Shown: positions 43,401 through 54,489 of the stretch, one piece after another
How the letters are laid out: each line of letters opens with the position of its first letter
How positions within the stretch are numbered: position 1 is the first letter of the stretch
DNA from: Pseudonocardiaceae bacterium
GTDB taxonomy: Bacteria > Actinomycetota > Actinomycetes > Mycobacteriales > Pseudonocardiaceae
Assembly: GCA_009377865.1 (NCBI GenBank)
Contig: WHTH01000023.1
Coordinates: 1 to 58,171 of the forward strand
Reading direction: 5' to 3'
DNA: 58,171 bases
Made by a program: the position numbers and the translations under genes
The notes under the pieces: generated by a model
Seen by the model: only the letters and a program-made list of their open reading frames with translations
Told to the model about the DNA's origin: nothing
Database searches by the model: none

Positions 43401-44405
43401 CGTGCCGCGGCCACACCCCGCGCTGCCCACAGGCGGGTAGCGGTCGCGGTAGGCGGGCACGTCCGAACCCGGGACGGCGGTGGCGGCGAGCACGCCGTGC
43501 ACCACCGATCGGGCCACGCACTCGGCGGCCGCGGCACACAGCTCGTCGAGCACGCGGTGATCGGTGACCGGCTCGGTCCCGGTGGCCAGCGCGAACAGCG
43601 TGTCGCCGTCGGCCATGGTGTGCGCCGGGCGCACCGCGCGGGCCAGCCCGTCGTGCCCGGCGCCCGCGAGCCGGCGGCACTGGGCCTTGCCGAGCCCGGC
43701 GTCGGTGGCGATCACCCCGATCGTGGTGTTCAGCGGTGAGCCCGCGGCGGCGCCGACATCGCGGGGTTCCGGCGAGCGCAGCCCGAACTCGCCGTCGACC
43801 TCGTGGTCGGCGGCCCACGGCATCCCGCTGCCGGGGTCGACCGCCGAGCCGGCGGCGTTGACCGCGACCAGCGCGCCGACGGTGTGGTCCGAAGCAGTCA
43901 CCACCGAGGCAGTGCCGATCCCACCCTGCAGCCCTCCGGTGATCGCGCCCGCACCGGCGCCGACGCACCCCTGTGCGGGTTGCTCGTCGGTCGCCGCCTC
44001 GCAGGCCAGGAACCCGAACCCCGCATCGGGCCGGTTGCCCCACTGCCCGGCCGGCAGGTCGAAGAGCACCGCGGCGGGCACGATCGGTACGACCTCGTGC
44101 GGCTGTGCACCGACCCGGAACCCGAGCCCGCGCTCGGCCAGCCAGCGCATCACCCCGTCGGCCGCAGCCAGCCCGTAGGCGCTGCCCCCGGTCAGGCACA
44201 CGGCCTGTACCCGCTCGACCAGGTTCGACGGGTCGAGCAGGTCGGTCTCCCTCGTTCCGGGCGCGCCACCGCGGCAGTCCACTCCCCCGACCGCGCCGTC
44301 GGGCGTGAGCACCACGGTCGTCCCGGTCAGCCAGCCGTCACCGATGCGGTGGTGGTGGCCGACCCGTACCCCGGCGACGTCGGTGATCGCGTTGTGCCCG
44401 CTCAT
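43398..44405 (-). CDS. P1-family (S58, DmpA-type) peptidase
   Basis: A 335-residue autoprocessing N-terminal-nucleophile peptidase. It opens with NAITDVAGVRVGHHHRIGDG, and LTGGSAYGLAAADGVMRWL and GCVGAGAGAITGGLQGGIG are family hallmarks. The processing site and nucleophile lie in SPLNTTIGVIATDA (N226-T227-T228). Members act as aminopeptidases or amidases. It corresponds to Rv1333 in the conserved block. The ATG at 44403-44405 overlaps the DUF2017 stop by four bases. Ten bases separate its stop from the mec start. Confidence 0.9.
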   Translation of the reverse strand: MSGHNAITDVAGVRVGHHHRIGDGWLTGTTVVLTPDGAVGGVDCRGGAPGTRETDLLDPSNLVERVQAVCLTGGSAYGLAAADGVMRWLAERGLGFRVGAQPHEVVPIVPAAVLFDLPAGQWGNRPDAGFGFLACEAATDEQPAQGCVGAGAGAITGGLQGGIGTASVVTASDHTVGALVAVNAAGSAVDPGSGMPWAADHEVDGEFGLRSPEPRDVGAAAGSPLNTTIGVIATDAGLGKAQCRRLAGAGHDGLARAVRPAHTMADGDTLFALATGTEPVTDHRVLDELCAAAAECVARSVVHGVLAATAVPGSDVPAYRDRYPPVGSAGCGRGT

Positions 44406-44935
44406 CGCGTCGCGGCCTGGATCAGTGACTCCTGCACCCAGGTCAACCAGTGGTAGACGGGCAGGTGCGCGGCGCGCGGGTCGTCCGGCGGCAGCTCGTC
44501 GGGCATGTCCTCGTCGATCTCGAGAACGGTGCCGAGCGCGAGCCGGACGTCGTTGAGCGCCGACAGCCAGGCGTGCGCCTGCTCCTCGGACAGCCGCACC
44601 GTCCCGCCGTAAGCCGGGCAGGTGTCGAGCACGACGGCCGCGACGCCGTCCTTCTCAGCCAGCAGTTCGGGCTCGTGCAGCGAGCGCATCCCACCCGACA
44701 GGTACGCGTCCTCGCGGTGGAAGTCGGGCAGCAGCCGGGCGAGCACCCGGTCGGCCGGCGGTGTCGACGGGCCCGCGGTCATCCCGGTCAGCTCCGCCAG
44801 CTCGTCCTGCGGGGTCTCGCCGGCGCGGGCGCCGAGCAGCTCGCGCAGCTGCGATACCAGGCCGCGCAGCAGCGCCGCCTCGGGCTGCTCGAACTGCGCG
44901 ACGAGGTGCCCGCGACGGCGGTTCCAGCCTTTCAC
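44402..44935 (-). CDS. aosR: DUF2017 protein, AosR-like redox regulator of the cysteine genes
   Basis: A 177-residue DUF2017 protein located between clpS and the S58 gene, like Rv1332. Rv1332 (AosR) has been described as a redox-responsive regulator of mec-cysO-cysM. Recognisable stretches are FEQPEAALLRGLVSQLRELL, LLPDFHREDAYLSGGMRSLH and HAWLSALNDVRLALGT. Only one cysteine (LDTCPAY, near residue 105) is present, so a mechanism based on an internal disulfide could not work in this protein as it stands. Assignment of regulatory function is by synteny. Confidence 0.75.
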   Translation of the reverse strand: MKGWNRRRGHLVAQFEQPEAALLRGLVSQLRELLGARAGETPQDELAELTGMTAGPSTPPADRVLARLLPDFHREDAYLSGGMRSLHEPELLAEKDGVAAVVLDTCPAYGGTVRLSEEQAHAWLSALNDVRLALGTVLEIDEDMPDELPPDDPRAAHLPVYHWLTWVQESLIQAATR

Positions 44936-44992
44936 CGACCCTCCTCGCTGCCGTGTCGCTCAGTATCGATGCTTCGACCCTGCAAGCAGGTC

Positions 44993-45292
44993 TCAGGTGT
45001 CGTGCTGCATGGTGGCCCACAGGCCGGCGCCGTGCAGCTTCGCGACGTCGCCCTCGACTTTGTCCCTGGAACCCCGGGTGACCACGGCGCGGCCCTTCTC
45101 GTGCACGTCGAGCATCAGCTTCGTCGCCTCGTCACGGCTGTAGCCGAACAGCTGCTGGAAGACGTACGTGACGTAGGACATGAGGTTGACGGGATCGTTC
45201 CACACGATCGTCAGCCACGGCCGGTCTGCTGCCGTGACCTCGTCCGCAGCTGGGTCGACCTGGGTCTGTTCCAGCTCGGCGGGTGTGGTCAT
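44993..45292 (-). CDS. clpS: ATP-dependent Clp protease adaptor ClpS
   Basis: A 99-residue adaptor that hands N-degron substrates to ClpC/Clp[21 protein letters not shown] contains the substrate-binding Asn-Asp and Met; [20 protein letters not shown] and [19 protein letters not shown] follow as in the family. The first ~25 residues form the usual flexible tail. It is divergent from pncB with 63 bp between starts. A GATTAT box six bases before the ATG suggests a leaderless transcript. It equals Rv1331. Confidence 0.94.
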   Translation of the reverse strand: MTTPAELEQTQVDPAADEVTAADRPWLTIVWNDPVNLMSYVTYVFQQLFGYSRDEATKLMLDVHEKGRAVVTRGSRDKVEGDVAKLHGAGLWATMQHDT

Positions 45293-45355
45293 GCGCCCAT
45301 AATCTCAGGTGCGACGCCACCCGCGCACCCCGCCGGCTACCCATAGGGTTGGCGC
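45293..45355. promoter_or_regulatory. Divergent leaderless promoters of clpS and pncB
   Basis: Toward pncB, TAGGGT (about 45344-45349) ends six bases before ATG 45356. Toward clpS, GATTAT on the minus strand ends six bases before ATG 45292. Both fit leaderless -10 placement, and neither gene has a ribosome-binding sequence in this 63-bp gap. Confidence 0.5.
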
Positions 45356-46645
45356 ATGTCCGGGGACGGCAGCACGGCGCTGCTCACCGACCAGTACGAG
45401 CTCACCATGCTCGCCGGCGCGCTCGCCGACGGGTCGGCGCAGCGGCGGTGCAGTTTCGAGGTCTTCGCCCGCCGGCTGCCCGACGGCCGCCGCTACGGGG
45501 TCATGGCCGGCACCGCACGGGTGATCGAGGCGATCGAGGATTTCCGGTTCGGCGAGCAGGAGCTGGCCGCCCTCGAACGGACCGGCGTCTTCGATCGCCG
45601 CACCGTCGACTGGCTCGCCGGCTACCGGTTCGGCGGCGACGTCGACGGATACCCGGAGGGCGAGCTCTACTTCCCCGGCTCGCCGGTGCTGACCGTCACC
45701 GCGAGCTTCGCCGATGCCGTCGTGCTCGAGACGCTCGTGCTCTCGATCCTCAACCACGACTGCGCGGTGGCTGCCGCCGCCGCCCGGATGGTGACGGCGG
45801 CCGGGGCACGCCCGGTCGCCGAGATGGGTGGACGGCGCACCCACGAGCGGGCCGCCGTGCACGCCGCGCGGGCCGCCTACCTCGCCGGCTTCGCCGCCAC
45901 CTCGAACCTGGCGGCAGGCGCCCGCTACGGCATCCCGACGATGGGCACCGCGGCGCACGCCTTCGTGCTGCTGCACGACAGCGAGGCCGACGCGTTCCGC
46001 GCCCAGGTCGAGGCGCTCGGCACCGGCACCACCCTGCTGGTCGACACCTACGACATCACCGCGGGCGTCGCCACCGCGATCGACGTCGCCGGCCCCGGGC
46101 TGGGCGCCATCCGGATCGACTCCGGCGATGTGGGCGAGCTGGCCCGGCAGGCCCGCGAGCAGCTCGACTCCCTCGGCGCTCGCGGCACGAAGATCGTGGT
46201 ATCCGGCGACCTCGACGAGTACGCCATCGCGACGCTGCGGGCGGCACCCGTCGACTCCTACGGGGTGGGCACCTCGGTGGTGACGGGATCGGGAGCCCCG
46301 ACGGCGAGCATGGTCTACAAGCTGGTCGAGGTCGCGGGCCATCCCGTCGCCAAGCGCAGCGAACACAAGGAGTCGCGCGGCGGGATCAAGAGCGCGCTGC
46401 GCCGCCACAAGCCGACCGGCACCGCCGTCGAGGAGGTGGTCTTCGGCTCCCGGCAGCGCCCAGAGCTCGGCGCGCACGACCGGTTGCTGCCGATCCCGCT
46501 GCTGCGCGACGGTCAGCGGGTCGACGGGTTGCCGTCGCTCGCGCAGGGCCGCGAACGGTTGCGCGCGGCGCTGGTCAGCGTGCCGTGGGAGGGGCTCAAG
46601 CTCTCCCGGGGCGAGCCGGTCATCCCGACCGTGTTCGAGAGGTGA
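45356..46645 (+). CDS. pncB: Nicotinate phosphoribosyltransferase
   Basis: A 429-residue NAD-salvage enzyme joining nicotinate and PRPP to nicotinate mononucleotide. TDQYELTMLAGALADGSAQR is the N-terminal signature, FEVFARRLPDGRRYGVMAG follows, MGGRRTHERAAVHAARAAYL contains the regulatory region, and TLLVDTYDITAGVATAID with AIRIDSGDVGELARQAR forms the PRPP and nicotinate site. VSGDLDEYAIATL closes the barrel. It corresponds to Rv1330c and is followed nine bases later by pncA, so both steps from nicotinamide to NaMN are in one unit. Confidence 0.94.
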   Translation: MSGDGSTALLTDQYELTMLAGALADGSAQRRCSFEVFARRLPDGRRYGVMAGTARVIEAIEDFRFGEQELAALERTGVFDRRTVDWLAGYRFGGDVDGYPEGELYFPGSPVLTVTASFADAVVLETLVLSILNHDCAVAAAAARMVTAAGARPVAEMGGRRTHERAAVHAARAAYLAGFAATSNLAAGARYGIPTMGTAAHAFVLLHDSEADAFRAQVEALGTGTTLLVDTYDITAGVATAIDVAGPGLGAIRIDSGDVGELARQAREQLDSLGARGTKIVVSGDLDEYAIATLRAAPVDSYGVGTSVVTGSGAPTASMVYKLVEVAGHPVAKRSEHKESRGGIKSALRRHKPTGTAVEEVVFGSRQRPELGAHDRLLPIPLLRDGQRVDGLPSLAQGRERLRAALVSVPWEGLKLSRGEPVIPTVFER

Positions 46646-46654
46646 GGAGGACCC

Positions 46655-47245
46655 ATGCCGCGGTACGACCCGGCGACGGCGCTGCTCGTCGTCGATGTGC
46701 AGAACGACTTCGCCGAGCCCGACGGCGGGCTCTACGTGCCCGGTGGTGAGCAGGTCGTCGAGACCGTCAACGTCGAGGTCACTGCGGCCCGGCAGGCAGC
46801 GGCGCCGGTTTTCTACACGCAGGACTGGCACCCGCCGTCCACACCGCACTTCGAGCGCGACGGCGGCACCTGGCCGGTGCACTGCGTGCAGCAGACCTGG
46901 GGCGCCGAGCTGCACCCGCAGCTGCAGGTAGACGGCCCGGTGGTGCGCAAGGGTACCGGCGGCGAGGACGGCTACTCGGGCTTCTCGGTGCGTGACCCGG
47001 TCTCGGGCACCGAGTCGGCCACCCGGCTCGGCACGCTGCTCGAGCAGGCAGGTGTGCGTCGGGTGGTCGTCACCGGGCTGGCCGGCGACGTGTGCGTCAA
47101 GGAGACCGCGCTCGACGCCGTCCGGCTCGGCTACGACGTGACGGTGCCACTGGCCGCGACACGGTTCGTCAACCTCGCGCCCGGCGACGATGAGGCCGCG
47201 ATCGCCGAGATGCAGCGCGCCGGCGTCGACGTGGTCAAGCGGTAG
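46655..47245 (+). CDS. pncA: Nicotinamidase
   Basis: A 196-residue isochorismatase-fold amidase converting nicotinamide to nicotinate. The catalytic triad is D14 (VVDVQNDFAEP), K99 (VVRKGTGGEDGYSGF) and C147 (GLAGDVCVKETALDA). The metal site is D57, H59 and H65 in YTQDWHPPSTPHFE. All residues match PncA, including the cis-peptide region TGLAGDVCV. The ATG follows GGTGAGGAGG. The pncB-pncA pairing supports coupled nicotinamide salvage. Confidence 0.95.
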   Translation: MPRYDPATALLVVDVQNDFAEPDGGLYVPGGEQVVETVNVEVTAARQAAAPVFYTQDWHPPSTPHFERDGGTWPVHCVQQTWGAELHPQLQVDGPVVRKGTGGEDGYSGFSVRDPVSGTESATRLGTLLEQAGVRRVVVTGLAGDVCVKETALDAVRLGYDVTVPLAATRFVNLAPGDDEAAIAEMQRAGVDVVKR

Positions 47246-47256
47246 CGTGGCTGGCC

Positions 47257-49293
47257 GTGCCCGCCACCGCACCGACCCTGCCGGACGTCCCGACGCTGCT
47301 GTCCACCGCGGTGCGGGCAGTCGGAGGCACCGAGCGCGACGGGCAGCTGCGGATGGCCGAGGCGGTCGACCGGGCGATCCGCACCGGGGAGCACCTCGCG
47401 GTGCAGGCCGGCACCGGCACCGGCAAGTCGCTGGCCTACCTGGTGCCCGCGATCCGGCATGCCGTCGCGAAGGACACCACGGTCGTCGTGGCGACCGCGA
47501 CCATCGCGCTGCAGCGCCAGTTGGTCGACCGCGACCTGCCCCGGCTCGCCGCCGCGCTGGCGCCGCGGCTGGGGCGGGAGCCGCGGTTCGCGATCCTCAA
47601 GGGCCGCCGCAACTACCTGTGCCTGCACCGGCTGCACACCGGCGCCGGGGATGACAGCCCCGAGGACCTGTTCGAGGCGGCCTCGCTCGCCTCACCCACC
47701 TCGGTGCTGGGCAAGCAGGTGGCACGGCTGCACGAGTGGGCGGGCGAGACCGAGACCGGCGACCGCGACGAACTGGTACCCGGTGTCGCCGAGCGGGCCT
47801 GGCGGCAGGTGTCGGTCAGCGCCCGGGAATGCCTGGGAGCCCACCGCTGCCCGGTCGGGCTGGACTGCTTCGCCGAGCGCGCTCGTGGCGAGGCGGGGCG
47901 GGCCGACGTCGTGGTCACCAACCATGCGCTGCTCGCGATCGACGCGATGGGCGAGCACCCGGTGCTGCCCGAGCACGACGTCGTGGTGATCGACGAGGCG
48001 CACGACCTCGTGGACCGGGTCACCGGCGTGGCCACCGAGGAGCTGACCTCCTCGATGGCCGCCACCGCGGCGCGCCGCTGCGGCAAGCTCGTCGACCAGC
48101 AATTCGCCGACCGGCTCGACGAGGCGGCCGAAGGTCTCGCCCTGCTGCTGGGCGAGGCGACGCTGGGGCGGTGGGACACGCTGGAACGCGAACTGTCCGG
48201 CGGACTCGCGGCGATCCGCGACACCGCGCACGGCTGCATCACCGCGCTGGGCGGCGAGCGCCGCGAGGACCCGGAAGCGGCAGCAGGCCGCCGGGTGGCG
48301 CTGGCCTTGCTCGAGCAGGTCCACGGCGCGGCGGAGCGGCTGCTCGGGGCGTTTCCCGAGCAGGAGGCCGATCGGGTCGACGTGGTGTGGCTGGCCGACG
48401 AGCCGGTGCGCGGCCGGGTGCTGCGGGTTGCGCCACTGGCCGTCGCCGGGCTGCTGCGGCACCGGCTGTTCGCCCGGCGCACGGTGGTGCTCACCTCAGC
48501 GACGCTGACCCTGGGCGGCACGTTCGACACACTTGCCCGGCACTGGGGCCTGCCTCCCTCGAAGCCGGTCGCCGCCCCCGCAGAGGGCACGGCGACCGAG
48601 AAACCGCCGCCGGACGACGACGACCCCGCGTGGACCGGGCTCGACGCGGGCTCGCCGTTCGACCACCGCCACGCCGGGATCCTCTACACCGCAGCGCACC
48701 TGCCGCCGCCGGGACGTGACGGGCTGGCCCCGTCCTACCTCGACGAGCTCACCCAACTCGTGACCGCCGCCGGCGGCCGCACCCTCGGGCTGTTCTCCTC
48801 GATGCGGGCAGCCAAGCAGGCCGCCGACGAGCTACGGACCCGGCTCGCCATGCCGATCCTGTGCCAGGGCGACGATTCCACCGGCCTGCTGGTGCGGCAG
48901 TTCGCGGCCGACGAAGCGACCTGCCTGTTCGGCACACTGTCACTGTGGCAGGGGGTCGACGTGCCCGGGCCGTCACTGTCACTCGTGGTGGTCGACCGCA
49001 TCCCGTTTCCCCGGCCTGACGACCCGCTGGCGTCGGCCCGGCAGCGCGCCGTCGCCTCCCGCGGTGGCAACGGCTTCCTCACCGTCGCGGCGACCCACGC
49101 GGCGCTGCTGCTCGCGCAGGGCACCGGGCGGCTGTTGCGGTCGACCGAGGACCGCGGCGTGGTGGCCGTCCTCGACCCGCGACTCGCGACCGCCCGCTAC
49201 AGCGGCTTCCTGCGCGCCTCCTTGCCGCCGTACTGGCCCACCTCCGACCCGCAGGTGGTGCGAGCCGCGCTGCGCCGGCTACGCCGGTGGTGA
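47257..49293 (+). CDS. dinG: ATP-dependent DNA helicase, DinG family (XPD-like, Fe-S)
   Basis: A 678-residue superfamily 2 helicase. Walker A is AGTGTGKS (51-58) and the Walker B box DEAH is at 246-249. Four cysteines at 122, 192, 198 and 204 (YLCLHR; RECLGAHRCPVGLDCF) are placed as in Fe-S helicases, so a [4Fe-4S] cluster is likely. C-terminal motifs include VLTSATLTLGG, GLFSSMRAAKQA, LWQGVDVPGPSL and AQGTGRLLRSTEDRGVVAVL. It would unwind D-loops, R-loops or forked DNA. The start is GTG 47257, and the gene ends inside a large palindrome. It matches Rv1329c. Confidence 0.92.
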   Translation: MPATAPTLPDVPTLLSTAVRAVGGTERDGQLRMAEAVDRAIRTGEHLAVQAGTGTGKSLAYLVPAIRHAVAKDTTVVVATATIALQRQLVDRDLPRLAAALAPRLGREPRFAILKGRRNYLCLHRLHTGAGDDSPEDLFEAASLASPTSVLGKQVARLHEWAGETETGDRDELVPGVAERAWRQVSVSARECLGAHRCPVGLDCFAERARGEAGRADVVVTNHALLAIDAMGEHPVLPEHDVVVIDEAHDLVDRVTGVATEELTSSMAATAARRCGKLVDQQFADRLDEAAEGLALLLGEATLGRWDTLERELSGGLAAIRDTAHGCITALGGERREDPEAAAGRRVALALLEQVHGAAERLLGAFPEQEADRVDVVWLADEPVRGRVLRVAPLAVAGLLRHRLFARRTVVLTSATLTLGGTFDTLARHWGLPPSKPVAAPAEGTATEKPPPDDDDPAWTGLDAGSPFDHRHAGILYTAAHLPPPGRDGLAPSYLDELTQLVTAAGGRTLGLFSSMRAAKQAADELRTRLAMPILCQGDDSTGLLVRQFAADEATCLFGTLSLWQGVDVPGPSLSLVVVDRIPFPRPDDPLASARQRAVASRGGNGFLTVAATHAALLLAQGTGRLLRSTEDRGVVAVLDPRLATARYSGFLRASLPPYWPTSDPQVVRAALRRLRRW

Positions 49294-49332
49294 GCGATTT
49301 TTGGTGCTATAGCACCAAAAATCGCTCACCAC
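49287..49332. terminator. Perfect 46-bp palindrome, bidirectional terminator between dinG and serB
   Basis: Twenty-three bases (containing GGTGAGCGATTTTTGG) are followed immediately by their exact reverse complement, with no loop; the centre is GCTATAGC at 49306-49313. It includes the dinG stop codon and ends 18 bp before the serB stop. T runs of five on either strand are built into the arms. Convergent placement makes bidirectional termination the simplest reading. Confidence 0.75.
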
Positions 49333-49349
49333 ACTCGGGGGGGAGGCCA

Positions 49350-52351
<3,002 letters not shown>

Positions 52352-52654
52352 AACTGCCTCCTGGCTGGGCGTCGAGCGCTCGTCCGGACTGTCATGCTGT
52401 GCTGGCCGGCGGCGACCCGAGGGTCATCCATGGCCGTGCCAATGGTAACTTCCCGCTTCCGCTCGCCCCGCATGCCCCGGATGAATCGCCCATCCGGCTG
52501 CCCACCGTCGCGGCGTGCGCGCTGGGCAGCCGGCTGAAGGAGTCGACGATCCGGGCGGCCGCTCGACGGTCGACGACGCGGTCGCCGCTCGGGTGCGGCG
52601 ACCCGGAGCCGCCGCACCGGCCGGCTGTTGCATGCTCCCGTTCTATAGGCGGTC
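52352..52654. other. Intergenic region between ctaD and the second ABC operon
   Basis: About 300 bases carry the ctaD upstream region and the 3' flank of the binding-protein gene. No open frame here resembles a family, and no strong hairpin, repeat or tRNA was seen. A ctaD promoter must be inside, but I could not identify convincing boxes. Confidence 0.4.
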
Positions 52655-54487
52655 TCAGTCGATCTCTGGCCCCTGCGGCCCGGCCCCCTTGCCCGTCGTC
52701 GTCGCCCTGGACCGGCGCCACGTCAAGGCCGCCGCCCCGGCGACGAGGAGCGCTCCGACCAGTACCGCAAGCACCACCCAGCTGCCGCCGTCGCCGCCAG
52801 GCTCCCCCGGGGCGTCGTCGGGCGCCGCCGGCACGCCATCACGCTCCCCCGGGAGAAACGACTGTCGATGGATGATCCCGTGCCCGACCTTGGGGAGCCA
52901 GCCGCCGAAGGCCTGCGGCTGGTAGGCGTAGGTTCCCTGGGGAAAGTAGAGCGAGATCATGGGTGGATCGTCGACGAGGATCTCCTGGGCCGCTGCCAGC
53001 TTGTCCATTCGCTGCTCGAAGCCCTGCGAGGCGGCGCCTTCGACCAGTTCGTCGAACCGTGGGTTGCAGTAGCCGCTGATGTAGGCGCCGAAGCCGGTCT
53101 CGCCTGGGCAGTGGAGAAGGTAGAGCAGTCCGTCAGGGTCGAAGTGGAAGTGGCCCCCCGAATAGCTGGTGACGTACATGTCGTAGTCGCCGGTCTGCGT
53201 GGCTTCGGGGACACGGACATCGTCGGCGTTCGGCGGTTGCCGCCGGGAGTTGAGAGTGACCGGGTCGAGCGGGGTCACCGTGATCGTCAGCCCCACCTCC
53301 TCCAACTGGGTGCCCACCAGCTCGGCGGCCCGGACCTCTCGGGCCTCGACCGAGGACACCAGGATCTCGAAGTCGAGAGGTTCGCCGTCGGGCGCTTCAC
53401 GCACGCCGTCACCGTCTCGGTCGGTGAAGCCGCGGGAGTCGAGCTGCCTGCGGGCTTCGTCGGGATCGTAGGTGTGGCGCAGGGAAGCGTTGGCGAACGG
53501 GGAGTCGGGATCGAGCACCGACTCGACGCCTGGCTGACCGCGGTCGGCGAGCAGCGTGCGCGTGATCTCTTCGGTGTCGACGGCGAGGTTCATCGCCTTG
53601 CGAAGGCCAGGGTCAGTCAAGGGCGGCCTCTGGTTGTTGAGGTTGATCTGGACTGATCCGTAGTCGGGCATGCGTACGACCTCGAGCCCGGCGCTCTCCA
53701 GCTCGGCGATGCTCTCCGGGGGAACCACCCTCGAGACGGTGTCGACCTGGCCGCTGCGCAGCGCAAGGAACATCGCCGAGGAGTCCGGGATGATCGGCAT
53801 CTCGATGCGGTCAACCAACGGGCTCCCGCCGAAGTACTCGTTGTTGGCCTCGAGGACGTACCGCTGGTCAGGAACGTGCTCGACCACCCGGTACGGCCCG
53901 GAACCGACCGGAAGTTCCTCAGTGAACGTCTGGGGCTCGGTGACCCGTTCCCAGATGTGCTTCGGGATGATCGGGATGTGGGCACCGGGATCGACGGGAA
54001 AGGTCGGACAAGCCTCCTGACACGTGAAGCGGACGGTGTCGTCGTCGACGAGCTCGAAGGACTCGATGAACGGGAGGTCGTTGACGTGGTGGGAGTACAA
54101 GCCTTGCTCGCTGTTGAAGAAGTACTCGTAGGTGAACCGGACGTCCTCTGCGGTCAGGGCCACGCCGTCGTGCCAGGTGACATCGGAGCGGATGCCCAAG
54201 GTCCAGGTGCGGTCGTCGTCGCTGGTCTCGACCTCTTCGACGAGGACGGGCTCCGGATCCTGCTCATAGGGCGAGTAGAACAGCGGGTCGTAGACGAGGT
54301 TGATCAGATCGACGGTCTTGCCGCTCGCGAAGGTGATGCCATAGGGCGTGAGGTTGTTCTCATCACCAGCGATCGCGATCCGCAGGGTCGTGGGCTCGTC
54401 GTCCTGTTGCGCGACAGCGGGTCCGCTGGCCGCCGCCACCATGCCCAACACCAGCAGGGCGAGAAGACCTCGAGAGTGGCGCTTCAT
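52655..54487 (-). CDS. Peptide-type ABC transporter solute-binding protein with C-terminal membrane anchor
   Basis: A 610-residue SBP_bac_5 protein. The N-terminal Sec signal (RGLLALLVLGMVAAASGPAV, cleavage probably after AVA) has no lipobox cysteine. The domain has TWTLGIRSDVTWHDGVALTA, PVGSGPYRVVEHVPDQRYVL and GLRKAMNLAVDTEEITRTLL. After a Gly/Pro/Asp-rich linker comes a single helix (WVVLAVLVGALLVAGAAALT) and a basic tail RRSR. It is therefore likely held by this helix instead of a lipid. It is the last gene of its operon, two bases after the fused ATPase gene. ATG at 54485-54487. The ligand is unknown. Confidence 0.85.
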   Translation of the reverse strand: MKRHSRGLLALLVLGMVAAASGPAVAQQDDEPTTLRIAIAGDENNLTPYGITFASGKTVDLINLVYDPLFYSPYEQDPEPVLVEEVETSDDDRTWTLGIRSDVTWHDGVALTAEDVRFTYEYFFNSEQGLYSHHVNDLPFIESFELVDDDTVRFTCQEACPTFPVDPGAHIPIIPKHIWERVTEPQTFTEELPVGSGPYRVVEHVPDQRYVLEANNEYFGGSPLVDRIEMPIIPDSSAMFLALRSGQVDTVSRVVPPESIAELESAGLEVVRMPDYGSVQINLNNQRPPLTDPGLRKAMNLAVDTEEITRTLLADRGQPGVESVLDPDSPFANASLRHTYDPDEARRQLDSRGFTDRDGDGVREAPDGEPLDFEILVSSVEAREVRAAELVGTQLEEVGLTITVTPLDPVTLNSRRQPPNADDVRVPEATQTGDYDMYVTSYSGGHFHFDPDGLLYLLHCPGETGFGAYISGYCNPRFDELVEGAASQGFEQRMDKLAAAQEILVDDPPMISLYFPQGTYAYQPQAFGGWLPKVGHGIIHRQSFLPGERDGVPAAPDDAPGEPGGDGGSWVVLAVLVGALLVAGAAALTWRRSRATTTGKGAGPQGPEID

Positions 54488-54489
54488 GT

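Noticed and set aside
45305-47272. Minus-strand frame of 655 codons opposite pncB and pncA
   Set aside because: It spans two intact genes with complete active sites; no domain or ribosome site supports it.
49287-49332. The 46-bp palindrome considered as an IS terminal repeat or origin element
   Set aside because: There is no transposase or element between arms (they are contiguous) and no replication gene nearby; convergent gene ends make a terminator simpler.
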